This document shows positions 35,995 to 44,409 of a DNA stretch of 64,000 nt, piece by piece (position 1 is the stretch's first letter; each line of letters begins with the position of its first letter). Below the pieces are notes generated by a model. The model had not been told where the DNA came from, made no database searches, and saw only the letters and a program-made list of their open reading frames with translations. A program made the position numbers and the translations under genes. Source of the DNA: Diaminobutyricibacter sp. McL0608 (GTDB taxonomy: Bacteria > Actinomycetota > Actinomycetes > Actinomycetales > Microbacteriaceae); the NCBI RefSeq assembly GCF_039613825.1, contig NZ_CP154826.1, positions 1,922,001 to 1,986,000 of the forward strand. Reading direction: 5' to 3'.

Positions 35995-38661
35995 GTGTCA
36001 GACTCCGAAAAGCCTACCCTCCTCATCATCGACGGCCATTCGCTGGCATTCCGGGCCTTCTACGCCCTCCCCGTCGACAGCTTCGTGAACCGCGAGGGCC
36101 AGCACACGAACGCCATCCACGGCTTCATCGCCATGCTGATCATGCTGCTCACGCGCGAGAACCCGAGCCACATCGCCGTCGCATTCGACATCTCGCGTTA
36201 CTCGTTCCGCACGCGGGACTATCCGGAGTACAAGGGCACTCGCGGTGAGACGCCGCCCGAGTTCGGCGGCCAGATCCCGCTGCTCGAAGAGGCCCTCCAC
36301 GCGATGAACATCACGACCATCTCGAAAGAGGACTTCGAGGCAGACGACATCCTTGCGACCCTCGCGAAGCAGGGGGCGACCGAGGGCTACCGCGTGCTCG
36401 TCGTCTCGGGCGACCGCGACACGATCCAGCTCGTCAACGACGACGTGACGCTGCTCTACCCGCAGGTGCGTGGCGTCTCAGAGCTGAAGGTCTACGACCG
36501 TGACGCCGTGATCGAGCGATACGGCATCGAACCGCACCAGTATCCCGAGATCGCTGCTCTCGTCGGCGAGACGAGCGACAACCTGACCGGAATCGACAAG
36601 GTCGGCGAGAAGACCGCCGTCAAATGGGTTCAGCAGTACGGAACCGTCGACGAGATCGTCGCGCACGCCGACGAGATCAAGGGCGTGGTCGGTGAGAAGC
36701 TCCGCGAGCAGAAAGAGAACGCGCTTCGCAACCGCCGCCTCAACAAGCTGATCGACGATGTCGAGCTGCCCGTCGGTCCCGGCGACCTCGAGCGGCGCCC
36801 GATCAACGAGCAGGCCGTCCGCGACATCTTCGGCCGGCTCCAGTTCAAAACGCTCCTCGAACGCCTCCTCAAGACGGCGGAGGCCGAAGGCCAGCTCGAA
36901 GGGTCCGTCGCCGACGGGGCGAGTTCGGCGGCGACCGCGATCCCGCCGGTCCGGACGATGATCGACGAAGAGCTGGCGTTGTGGCTTTCCCGCGCATCCG
37001 CCGACGCAAAGCCGGTCGGCGTGCAGGTCGAACGCGGCCACCTCGGCATCACCGGGTTCGGCCTGGCGACCCCTGACGACTCCGTGTATGTTCCGTGGGC
37101 GCCCGGTCGGCCCGACTACACCGCGCTCGAGGAGTGGCTCGCGAGCAGCGCGCCGAAGTACTTCTTCCACGCGAAGCCGCAGTTCAAGGCGCTGAGCCGC
37201 GCAGGGCTGATCGTCGATGGCCTCGCGTTCGACACCCGGCTGGCCGGCTGGCTGCTCAGGCCGGGTGGAGGGCCGCAGACACTCGCAGACCAGGTCTACG
37301 ACGTGCTCGGCGAGTCGCTTCCGGAGTCCGACCCGAACCAGCTGGTGCCGCTCACTGAACCGGTCAGCGCCGCGACAGAGGCGTGGTACGTGCTGCGAAT
37401 CGCCTCGGCACAGACCATCGCCATCGACGAAGGCTCGCGCCGCGTACTCGACGAGATCGAACTGCCGCTGGTCGCTGTCCTCGCCGAGATGGAGCTCACC
37501 GGTGTCACCGTGAACGCAGAGGTGCTCGCGCGACTCCGCGGAGAACTGACCGACAAGGCCAACGACTACGCCGCCCGCGCCTACGCCGAGATCGGCCACG
37601 AAGTGAACCTCGGTTCGCCGAAGCAGCTGCAGCAGGTTCTCTTCGACGAACTACAGATGCCCAAGACTCGCTCTACGAAGACCGGATACTCGACGGACGC
37701 CGCGTCGCTGGCCGACCTGCAGGAGCAGAACCCGCATCCCTTCCTCGGGCTGCTGCTGCAGCACCGTGACGCTTCGAAGCTGCGCCAGATCATCGAGACC
37801 CTCGAACGCGGTGTCGAGTCCGACGGGCGCATCCACACCACCTACGACCAGACCGGCACCACGACCGGTCGCATCTCGTCGAACGACCCGAACCTCCAGA
37901 ACATCCCGGTCCGCACCGAAGAAGGCCGCGAGATCCGTTCCGCCTTCGAACACGGCGAAGGCTTCGAGACGCTGCTCACTGCCGACTATTCGCAGATCGA
38001 GATGCGCATCATGGCGCACCTCTCCGAAGATGCCGGCCTGATCGAGGCGTTCCAGTCGGGCGAAGACCTCCACCGCTTCGTCGGCGCCCGCATCTTCGGT
38101 GTCACGCCCGCCGAGGTGACGCCCGCCATGCGAACAAAGGTCAAGGCGATGTCCTACGGCCTCGCCTACGGGCTGAGCGCATTCGGCCTCTCGAAGCAAC
38201 TGCGCATCGAGACGGCAGAGGCCCGGCAGCTCATGACGGACTACTTCACGCGGTTCGGCGCCGTGCGCGACTACCTGCGCAACGTCGTCGAGCAGGCGCG
38301 CGTCGACGGCTACACCGAGACGATCTTCGGCCGTCGCCGCCCCTTCGCCGACCTCACGAGCACCAATCGCGTGCTGCGCGACAACGCCGAGCGAGCAGCA
38401 CTGAACGCACCGATCCAGGGGTCGGCCGCCGACATCCTCAAAATCGCGATGCTCAACATCTCGGCCGACCTCATCGACCAGAAACTCAACTCGCGCATGC
38501 TGCTGCAGGTGCACGACGAACTGATCTTCGAAGTCGCGCAGGGGGAGTGGGACGCACTGGAGGCGATCGTCCGCAACCGCATGGCCACGGCCGCCGAGCT
38601 GCGCGTCCCGCTCGACGTCCAGGTCGGTCGCGGCGCGAACTGGGACGACGCGGCGCACTGA
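35995..38661 (+). CDS. polA: DNA polymerase I
   Basis: An 888-residue polymerase that fills gaps after excision repair and removes Okazaki RNA primers. Residues 1-290 form the 5'-nuclease domain (LLIIDGHSLAFRAFYALP, FEADDILATLA, VSGDRDTIQLV). The middle domain is a degenerate 3'-5' exonuclease lacking its catalytic DxE, as in most actinobacteria. The polymerase domain has motif A DYSQIEMRIMAHLS with Asp664, motif B TKVKAMSYGLAYG, and motif C QVHDELIFE near residue 840. The GTG start has a TAGGCT box 6 nt upstream. A long inverted repeat follows the stop. Confidence 0.97.
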   Translation: MSDSEKPTLLIIDGHSLAFRAFYALPVDSFVNREGQHTNAIHGFIAMLIMLLTRENPSHIAVAFDISRYSFRTRDYPEYKGTRGETPPEFGGQIPLLEEALHAMNITTISKEDFEADDILATLAKQGATEGYRVLVVSGDRDTIQLVNDDVTLLYPQVRGVSELKVYDRDAVIERYGIEPHQYPEIAALVGETSDNLTGIDKVGEKTAVKWVQQYGTVDEIVAHADEIKGVVGEKLREQKENALRNRRLNKLIDDVELPVGPGDLERRPINEQAVRDIFGRLQFKTLLERLLKTAEAEGQLEGSVADGASSAATAIPPVRTMIDEELALWLSRASADAKPVGVQVERGHLGITGFGLATPDDSVYVPWAPGRPDYTALEEWLASSAPKYFFHAKPQFKALSRAGLIVDGLAFDTRLAGWLLRPGGGPQTLADQVYDVLGESLPESDPNQLVPLTEPVSAATEAWYVLRIASAQTIAIDEGSRRVLDEIELPLVAVLAEMELTGVTVNAEVLARLRGELTDKANDYAARAYAEIGHEVNLGSPKQLQQVLFDELQMPKTRSTKTGYSTDAASLADLQEQNPHPFLGLLLQHRDASKLRQIIETLERGVESDGRIHTTYDQTGTTTGRISSNDPNLQNIPVRTEEGREIRSAFEHGEGFETLLTADYSQIEMRIMAHLSEDAGLIEAFQSGEDLHRFVGARIFGVTPAEVTPAMRTKVKAMSYGLAYGLSAFGLSKQLRIETAEARQLMTDYFTRFGAVRDYLRNVVEQARVDGYTETIFGRRRPFADLTSTNRVLRDNAERAALNAPIQGSAADILKIAMLNISADLIDQKLNSRMLLQVHDELIFEVAQGEWDALEAIVRNRMATAAELRVPLDVQVGRGANWDDAAH

Positions 38662-38674
38662 TCGCGGCGCCTCC

Positions 38675-38737
38675 TGTCGAGCACAGGAGAAGACATCCGA
38701 AAAGTCGCCTGAGGGATGCTTTTTCCTGTGCTCGACA
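38675..38737. repeat. Long imperfect hairpin after polA
   Basis: Outer arms TGTCGAGCACAGGA (38675-38688) and its exact complement (38724-38737) give 14 bp. Pairing then continues with two A-T and two G-T pairs, one mismatch, and CATCC/GGATG (38694-38698 with 38714-38718), leaving a 15-nt loop. TTTT precedes the right arm. It can terminate polA, but its size is unlike the simple terminators here. The TAGGGT box of the next gene lies 16 bp beyond. Confidence 0.6.
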
Positions 38738-38752
38738 CACCGGGCCGCCTTA

Positions 38753-38758
38753 TAGGGT
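38753..38758 (+). promoter_or_regulatory. -10 box (TAGGGT) of DUF885 gene, leaderless spacing
   Basis: TAGGGT, 6 nt before ATG 38765; a TATAGG overlaps it two bases upstream. Confidence 0.55.
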
Positions 38759-38764
38759 CGGAGT

Positions 38765-40438
38765 ATGACGAACGCAGAGAAGCGAACTCCCACTCCCATC
38801 GACACGATCGCTGAAGAGTGGGTCGACACCCAACTGGAATTGTTCCCCGAGTACCACGTCTACCTCGGCCGACCCGGCCGTGAAGGCGAGTACGCCGACT
38901 ACTCGCCCGCCGGAGCCGAGCGCGCGAGCGAAGCTGCGAAACGCACGCTCGCCGCCATCCGGGCAGCCGACCCGGTCGACGACATCGACCGGGTCACCAA
39001 GATGGACCTGGCCCGCGAACTGGAACTCGACATCGAGAAGCACGACGCCGGTTTCGACCAGCGCGACCTCAACGTCATCGCATCGCCCGCGCAGGGACTC
39101 CGCGAGATCTTCGACCTGGTTCCGACCGACAGCGAACAGGACTGGGTGAACATCTCCAAGCGCCTGAACAACCTCCCCGCAGCGATGGACGGCTACATCG
39201 AGACGCTGCGCTCCGGAATCGCCAACGGCAACGTCGCCGCCATCCGCCAGGTCCGTGAAGTCGCCGCCCAGGTCGGCAAGCAGACTGCGGCCAACGGCTT
39301 CTTCTTCGAGTTCACCGACGGTGCGAAGCCCGCCGAAGGCGCGCTTCCCGCATCTCTCGCCGCCGACCTGGCCGAGGGCGCGCGCGCATCCGCTGAGGCA
39401 TACGGCAAACTGCAGTCGTTCCTCACCGACGAGGTCGCGCAGCACGCCCCCGAGAAAGACGCCGTCGGCCGCGAGCACTACGCCCTTGCTTCGCGCTACT
39501 TCCTCGGAGCGACCGTCGACCTCGACGAGACGTACGAGTGGGGGATCGAAGAGCTCGCGCGGATGGTCGCCGAGCAGGAGTCGATCGCCCGCGAGATCAA
39601 GCCGGGGGCATCCGTGCGAGAGGCGATCGAGTTCCTCGACCAGGACGCCAGCCGAAAGCTGCACGGAACGGATGCACTCCAGAAATGGATGCAGGCGACC
39701 AGCGACCGCGCGATCGAAGAACTCGGGAAGTCGCACTTCGACATCCCCACCGAGATCCGCCGCCTCGAATGCATGATCGCGCCGACCCAGGAAGGCGGCA
39801 TCTACTACACCTCGCCGACCGACGACTTCTCGCGGGCGGGCCGGATGTGGTGGAGTGTTCCCGAAGGGGTGACCGAGTTCGACACCTGGCGTGAACTCAC
39901 GACGGTCTACCATGAGGGCGTCCCGGGCCACCACCTGCAGATCGCCCAGGCCGTGTACAACAAGGCGCAGTTGAACACCTGGCGTCGCAACGCCGGGACC
40001 TCCGGTCATGCCGAAGGCTGGGCTCTCTACGCTGAACGGCTCATGGAACAGCTCGGCTACCTCGACGACCCGGCCGACCGGCTCGGGATGCTCGACGGCC
40101 AGCGGATGCGCGCAGCCCGCGTCGTACTCGACATCGGTGTGCACCTGGAGAAGCGGCTGCCCGACGGCTCGGGTCCGTGGACCGGCGACTACGCCTTCGG
40201 CTTCCTGGGCGACAACGTCAACATGAACGAAGGCTTCGTCCGCTTCGAAGTGAACCGGTATCTCGGCTGGCCCGGCCAGGCTCCGTCCTACAAGATCGGA
40301 CAGCGGATCTGGGAGCAGCTGCGGGACGAGTACGCCCGCCGTGAAGGGGCGGCGTTCGACATCAAGGCGTTCCACAAGAAGGCGCTCGACATCGGCGGTG
40401 TCGGCCTCGACACCCTCAAGTCCGCGCTGCTCGACTGA
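38765..40438 (+). CDS. DUF885 family protein, putative metallopeptidase
   Basis: A 557-residue soluble protein of the DUF885 family. It contains YHEGVPGHHLQ near residues 381-391, a variant of the HExxH zinc site (H-E-G-V-P-G-H-H), and a downstream GHAEGWALYAERL that carries the likely third ligand Glu, as in gluzincins. A peptidase or carboxypeptidase role is therefore likely but the substrate is unknown. There is no signal peptide, so it acts in the cytoplasm. The ATG follows a TAGGGT box at 6 nt. It is followed at once (1 bp) by the DUF4166 gene. Confidence 0.88.
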   Translation: MTNAEKRTPTPIDTIAEEWVDTQLELFPEYHVYLGRPGREGEYADYSPAGAERASEAAKRTLAAIRAADPVDDIDRVTKMDLARELELDIEKHDAGFDQRDLNVIASPAQGLREIFDLVPTDSEQDWVNISKRLNNLPAAMDGYIETLRSGIANGNVAAIRQVREVAAQVGKQTAANGFFFEFTDGAKPAEGALPASLAADLAEGARASAEAYGKLQSFLTDEVAQHAPEKDAVGREHYALASRYFLGATVDLDETYEWGIEELARMVAEQESIAREIKPGASVREAIEFLDQDASRKLHGTDALQKWMQATSDRAIEELGKSHFDIPTEIRRLECMIAPTQEGGIYYTSPTDDFSRAGRMWWSVPEGVTEFDTWRELTTVYHEGVPGHHLQIAQAVYNKAQLNTWRRNAGTSGHAEGWALYAERLMEQLGYLDDPADRLGMLDGQRMRAARVVLDIGVHLEKRLPDGSGPWTGDYAFGFLGDNVNMNEGFVRFEVNRYLGWPGQAPSYKIGQRIWEQLRDEYARREGAAFDIKAFHKKALDIGGVGLDTLKSALLD

Positions 40439-40439
40439 G

Positions 40440-41099
40440 GTGACGGCCGGGCCACAGGCGCAGCGGTCGCCATACCAGGCGATCCTCGGTGACGATCTTG
40501 CCGGCCTGCATCCTCGGCTGCAGGCTTACTTCCGTGCCATCCCGGCCGGCCACCACGGCTTCGGGCGGGGCGTGTTCGACAGTGTCGGAACGCCCCGCCG
40601 CTGGCTGTGGCCCGCTCTCGCGCTCCTGTCGCCTGCAGGCGTCGTCTTCCCGGTCTGGCAGCATGATGTGCCATTCACGGTTGTCAACCGCCCGGCCGGC
40701 GACGGTGTGCGCCACGCTGTCGCGGCCGACCGATCCTTCGCCTTGCACACGGGCCGTCGCCACATGCGCGACCAGATCTCGGCCGATGATTCCGGCCTGC
40801 GCGATCGCCTCGGGTCCCCGCCGCGGCTCGACACCGCCTTCCAGGCTTCGGTCGTCGGGGGCGCGCTCCGTCTCCGGTCGACGGGCGTAGCGCTCGTCTT
40901 CGGGACCCTGAGGATCCCGTTTCCGAGGTTCGTCGCGCCGGTCGTCGAGCTCACCGAGAGCTTCGACGACACGGTCGGCAGCCAGCGCGTCTCACTCACG
41001 GTCCGGGCGCCGCTCATCGGTACGATCTACCAGTACGCCGGCAGCTTCGAATACGAGGTCCGGCCGGGGGAGCCTGCGGGCGGGGGGAGTGAGGCGTGA
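40440..41099 (+). CDS. DUF4166 domain protein
   Basis: A 219-residue protein of the DUF4166 family. Members often occur as the C-terminal part of, or beside, NAD-dependent epimerase proteins; the function is not known. Recognisable parts are YQAILGDDLAGLHPRLQAYF at the start, GVFDSVGTPRRW, and the central RLDTAFQASVVGGALRLRSTG. GTG 40440 is set 1 bp after the DUF885 stop; the open frame runs further up inside that gene. It overlaps the next gene by 4 bases (GTGA), and the neighbour is an epimerase-like protein, the same pairing seen as fusions elsewhere. Confidence 0.8.
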   Translation: MTAGPQAQRSPYQAILGDDLAGLHPRLQAYFRAIPAGHHGFGRGVFDSVGTPRRWLWPALALLSPAGVVFPVWQHDVPFTVVNRPAGDGVRHAVAADRSFALHTGRRHMRDQISADDSGLRDRLGSPPRLDTAFQASVVGGALRLRSTGVALVFGTLRIPFPRFVAPVVELTESFDDTVGSQRVSLTVRAPLIGTIYQYAGSFEYEVRPGEPAGGGSEA

Positions 41100-42079
41100 C
41101 CGAACGCATCGTCATCGCGGGAGCGTCCGGCTTCATCGGCCGGTATCTGGCGAATGCGTTCCGCGCCGACGGCGCACAGGTCACCCTGATCGGTCGCTCC
41201 GGCCCCGACGCCTCCTGGGGCGACACGCCGGCCATCACCGACCTCCTCGACGGCGTCGACCTGCTGGTGAATCTCGCGGGCAAGAGTGTGAACTGTCGCT
41301 ACGGCCCCGCGAACCGGGCGGAGATCCTCCGTTCGCGGGTGGATACGACACGCGAGTTGGCGGATGCTGTGGCCGGGTGCGATCATCCACCGGCCCTGTG
41401 GGTCAACGCGTCGACGGCGACCATCTACCGGCATGCCGAGGACCGCCCGATGACCGAGTCGACCGGCGAGCTCGGCTCCGGGTTCTCGGTGGGCGTGGCA
41501 ACGGCGTGGGAACACGAGTTCTTCGCGGCGGATGCGCCCGCCACGCGCCGGGTCGCCCTCCGCATGGCGATCGTGCTGGGCGATGGTAGCGCGCTGCACC
41601 CGCTGATCCGGCTCGCACGGTTCGGCCTCGGCGGACCGCAGCTGGACGGGCGGTGGTTCTCAACGCGGGCGCGCCGGGCTGCCGGGACGTTCCACGAATT
41701 CCGTGCCCGCGGAGGACGCCAGAAGTTCAGCTGGATCCACGTCCGCGACGTCTACGGCATCCTCCGGTTCCTGCAGGCCACGCCCGATCTCGACGGCGTC
41801 GTCAACGCCGCGTCGCCGCATCCGACCGACAACCGCACCTTCATGGCGACGCTTCGCCGCGTACTCGGAATACGCGCGGGCCTTCCGGCGTTCCGGTGGA
41901 TGCTGGAGGTCGGCTCGGCGATCATCCGAACCGAGACTGAACTGGTGCTGAAGAGTCGCTGGGTGGTCCCCGAGCGGCTGACCGAAGCCGGTTACGGGTT
42001 CACCTACCCCGATCTTGAGCCCGCGCTGCGGGAGATCGTCGGATCGCGCAGGTTGCCGGAGACCGTCGCAGCCAGCTAA
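41096..42079 (+). CDS. NAD-dependent epimerase-like protein (YfcH/DUF1731 type)
   Basis: A 327-residue short-chain-dehydrogenase-like protein. The Rossmann motif GASGFIGRYL is at residues 8-17; VDLLVNLAGKSVNCRYG and the later SWIHVRDVYGILRFL are typical of the YfcH/SDR39U1 subgroup, and the C-terminal DUF1731-like tail is present (VPERLTEAGYGFTYPDLEPAL). The substrate is unknown; the usual YxxxK pair is not obvious, as in this subgroup. GTG 41096 overlaps the DUF4166 stop. The two genes probably form one functional unit. Confidence 0.85.
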   Translation: MTERIVIAGASGFIGRYLANAFRADGAQVTLIGRSGPDASWGDTPAITDLLDGVDLLVNLAGKSVNCRYGPANRAEILRSRVDTTRELADAVAGCDHPPALWVNASTATIYRHAEDRPMTESTGELGSGFSVGVATAWEHEFFAADAPATRRVALRMAIVLGDGSALHPLIRLARFGLGGPQLDGRWFSTRARRAAGTFHEFRARGGRQKFSWIHVRDVYGILRFLQATPDLDGVVNAASPHPTDNRTFMATLRRVLGIRAGLPAFRWMLEVGSAIIRTETELVLKSRWVVPERLTEAGYGFTYPDLEPALREIVGSRRLPETVAAS

Positions 42080-42187
42080 GCTGGACTGTCACCTTCGTGA
42101 CGTCCTATCCGCCTGCCTTTCGCGGAATCAAATACAGCACTACCCCGCGAACGGCCTGAACTATGTCCATACTGGAGCACTTACTAC

Positions 42188-43642
42188 ATGACAATCGCAA
42201 CGACCGACAAGGCGCCGAAGCAGGTCGCCGTCAATGACATCGGATCTGCTGAAGACTTTCTCGCCGCGGTCGAAAAGACGCTGAAGTTCTTCAACGACGG
42301 AGACCTCATCGAGGGTACCGTCGTCAAGATCGACCGCGACGAGGTCCTCCTCGACGTCGGCTACAAGACCGAGGGTGTCATCCCCTCCCGCGAACTTTCC
42401 ATCAAGCACGATGTGGACCCCAGCGAGGTCGTCCAGGTCGGCGACACCGTCGAGGCACTCGTTCTCCAGAAGGAGGACAAGGAAGGCCGCCTCATCCTGT
42501 CCAAGAAGCGTGCTCAGTACGAGCGCGCGTGGGGCGACGTCGAGAAGATCAAGGATGCCGACGGAGTCGTCACCGGCACGGTCATCGAGGTCGTCAAGGG
42601 CGGTCTCATCGTCGACATCGGCCTCCGCGGCTTCCTCCCGGCTTCGCTCATCGAGCTGCGTCGCGTCCGCGACCTCACGCCGTACCTCGGCCAGGAGATC
42701 GAGGCGAAGATCCTCGAGCTCGACAAGAACCGCAACAACGTCGTCCTGTCGCGCCGCGCTCTGCTCGAGCAGACGCAGTCCGAGAGCCGCACCACCTTCC
42801 TGAACAACCTCCAGAAGGGCCAGGTCCGCAAGGGCGTCGTCTCGTCGATCGTCAACTTCGGTGCGTTCGTCGACCTCGGCGGCGTCGACGGCCTCGTCCA
42901 CGTCTCCGAGCTCTCGTGGAAGCACATCGAGCACGCCTCGGAGGTCGTCGAGGTCGGCCAGGAAGTCACCGTCGAGATCCTCGAGGTCGACCTGGACCGC
43001 GAGCGTGTCTCGCTGTCGCTCAAGGCGACTCAGGAAGACCCGTGGCAGGTCTTCGCCCGCACCCACGCCATCGGCCAGGTCGCACCGGGCAAGGTCACCA
43101 AGCTCGTTCCCTTCGGTGCGTTCGTGCGCGTCGCAGATGGCATCGAGGGCCTCGTGCACATCTCGGAGCTGTCGGGCAAGCACGTCGAGCTCGCCGAGCA
43201 GGTCGTGTCGGTCGGCGACGAGGTCTTCGTCAAGGTCATCGACATCGACCTGGAGCGTCGCCGCATCTCGCTTTCGCTGAAGCAGGCGAACGAGGGCGTG
43301 GACCCCGAGGGCACCGAGTTCGACCCGGCGCTGTACGGCATGCTCACGGAGTACGACGAGCAGGGCAACTACAAGTACCCGGAGGGCTTCGACCCGGAGA
43401 CGAACGAATGGCGCGAAGGCTTCGAGGCCCAGCGCGAGAAGTGGGAGCAGGAATACGCTGCAGCCCAGGCTCGCTGGGAGGCCCACAAGAAGCAGGTCGC
43501 CAAGGGTCTCGAAGAGGCCGCTGTCGAAGGCGCTGCCGCTGCCGGCGGTTCGACGTTCTCCACCGAGTCCTCCTCGGTCGGCACGCTTGCCGACGACGAG
43601 TCGCTTGCGGCTCTGCGCGAGAAGCTCTCGAGCAACTCCTAA
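42188..43642 (+). CDS. rpsA: 30S ribosomal protein S1
   Basis: A 484-residue S1 protein that helps the 30S subunit bind mRNA. It has four S1/OB repeats, at about 33-105, 118-190, 207-276 and 293-362. Repeats 3 and 4 have the canonical strands (VVSSIVNFGAFVDLGGVDGLVHVSELSW; KLVPFGAFVRVADGIEGLVH within it). Actinobacterial S1 commonly has four repeats instead of the six of E. coli. The tail after 370 is hydrophilic and Glu/Ala-rich. ATG 42188 has a CTGGAG 11 nt upstream. Codon use is strongly biased to C-ending codons, as for a highly expressed gene. A long UUCG-capped terminator follows. Confidence 0.97.
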   Translation: MTIATTDKAPKQVAVNDIGSAEDFLAAVEKTLKFFNDGDLIEGTVVKIDRDEVLLDVGYKTEGVIPSRELSIKHDVDPSEVVQVGDTVEALVLQKEDKEGRLILSKKRAQYERAWGDVEKIKDADGVVTGTVIEVVKGGLIVDIGLRGFLPASLIELRRVRDLTPYLGQEIEAKILELDKNRNNVVLSRRALLEQTQSESRTTFLNNLQKGQVRKGVVSSIVNFGAFVDLGGVDGLVHVSELSWKHIEHASEVVEVGQEVTVEILEVDLDRERVSLSLKATQEDPWQVFARTHAIGQVAPGKVTKLVPFGAFVRVADGIEGLVHISELSGKHVELAEQVVSVGDEVFVKVIDIDLERRRISLSLKQANEGVDPEGTEFDPALYGMLTEYDEQGNYKYPEGFDPETNEWREGFEAQREKWEQEYAAAQARWEAHKKQVAKGLEEAAVEGAAAAGGSTFSTESSSVGTLADDESLAALREKLSSNS

Positions 43643-43653
43643 GCAGTACATCA

Positions 43654-43691
43654 CCGGAACGGCCGGGTCCTTCGGGGCCTGGCCGTTCCGG
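43654..43691 (+). terminator. UUCG-capped terminator after rpsA
   Basis: Arms CCGGAACGGCC (43654-43664) and GGCCGTTCCGG (43681-43691) pair perfectly; the inner bases continue the stem (43665-43670 with 43675-43680, including two G-T pairs) and leave a TTCG tetraloop. This 17-bp stem begins 12 bp after the rpsA stop. Confidence 0.85.
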
Positions 43692-43718
43692 CGTTCAGGC
43701 GCGGGGGCTCATCGGCCC

Positions 43719-43724
43719 TAGCAT
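43719..43724 (+). promoter_or_regulatory. -10 box (TAGCAT) of coaE, leaderless spacing
   Basis: TAGCAT, 6 nt before GTG 43731. GGAG lies in the 6-nt gap, too close to act well as a ribosome site. Confidence 0.5.
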
Positions 43725-43730
43725 GGAGTC

Positions 43731-44330
43731 GTGCAGCTGATTGGCCTCACCGGCGGGATCGCGTCCGGAAAATCGACCGTAGCCCGGCGCCTGGCGGAAC
43801 ACGGCGCCGTTGCGGTGGATGCGGACCAGATCGCCCGCGAAGTCGTCGAGCCGGGCACGCCCGCTCTCGCGCAGATCGCGGAGACGTTCGGCGATGGCGT
43901 GCTCAATGCCGACGGCAGCCTCAACCGTGCTGCTCTCGGTGCGATCGTCTTCAGCGACGAGGCCTCGAGGCTTCAGCTGAACGCCATCACGCATCCCGCC
44001 GTCCTTCGCACGTCGACGGAGCGTTTCGAGGCTGCGCGACGGGCCGATCCGGATGCCGTGATCGTCTACGACGTCCCGCTGCTGGTGGAGTCCGCGAACG
44101 CCTACCCGTTCGATCTCGTCGTCGTCGCTCACGCGGACGCCGAGACGCGAATCCGCCGTCTCGTCGAACTGCGGGGGATGGATGCTGGTGACGCGACCCG
44201 GCGCATCCGCTCCCAGGCGTCCGACGAGGAGCGTCTCGCCGTCGCCGACGTCGTCATCGACACCGACGGCACCCTCGCGCACACGCTGGAGCAGGCGGAT
44301 GCGTTGTGGGACCGGCTCACTGCGACCTGA
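43731..44330 (+). CDS. coaE: Dephospho-CoA kinase
   Basis: CoaE phosphorylates dephospho-CoA in the last step of coenzyme A synthesis. At 199 residues it is the plain kinase without the C-terminal extension seen in mycobacteria. The P-loop GGIASGKS is at residues 8-15, AVDADQIAREVV holds the catalytic Asp, and VIVYDVPLLVES the Walker-B-like strand, followed by the lid with RLVELRGMDAGDATRRIRSQ. Its own TAGCAT box lies 6 nt before the GTG. Position between rpsA and uvrB is the usual actinobacterial order. Confidence 0.95.
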   Translation: MQLIGLTGGIASGKSTVARRLAEHGAVAVDADQIAREVVEPGTPALAQIAETFGDGVLNADGSLNRAALGAIVFSDEASRLQLNAITHPAVLRTSTERFEAARRADPDAVIVYDVPLLVESANAYPFDLVVVAHADAETRIRRLVELRGMDAGDATRRIRSQASDEERLAVADVVIDTDGTLAHTLEQADALWDRLTAT

Positions 44331-44397
44331 GCCCGGCAGGATGCGCGAAGCGCTTTCGCCGTGAGCGCACACCGGTCGCGATGTCGGCGGCCCTCCC

Positions 44398-44403
44398 TAG
44401 ACT
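44398..44403 (+). promoter_or_regulatory. -10 box (TAGACT) of uvrB, leaderless spacing
   Basis: TAGACT, 6 nt before ATG 44410. The GAGGG just before the ATG has no spacing and cannot be a normal ribosome site. I found no SOS box in the 79 bp between coaE and uvrB. Confidence 0.6.
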
Positions 44404-44409
44404 TGAGGG

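Noticed and set aside
42161-43654. Antisense open frame of 497 codons over rpsA
   Set aside because: Leu/Asp/Val-rich mirror of the highly biased rpsA codons; repeats seen in it are reflections of the S1 repeats.
44331-44409. Search for an SOS box before uvrB
   Set aside because: No pair of TCGAA/TTCGA-like half-sites with 4-6 nt spacing is present in this gap.
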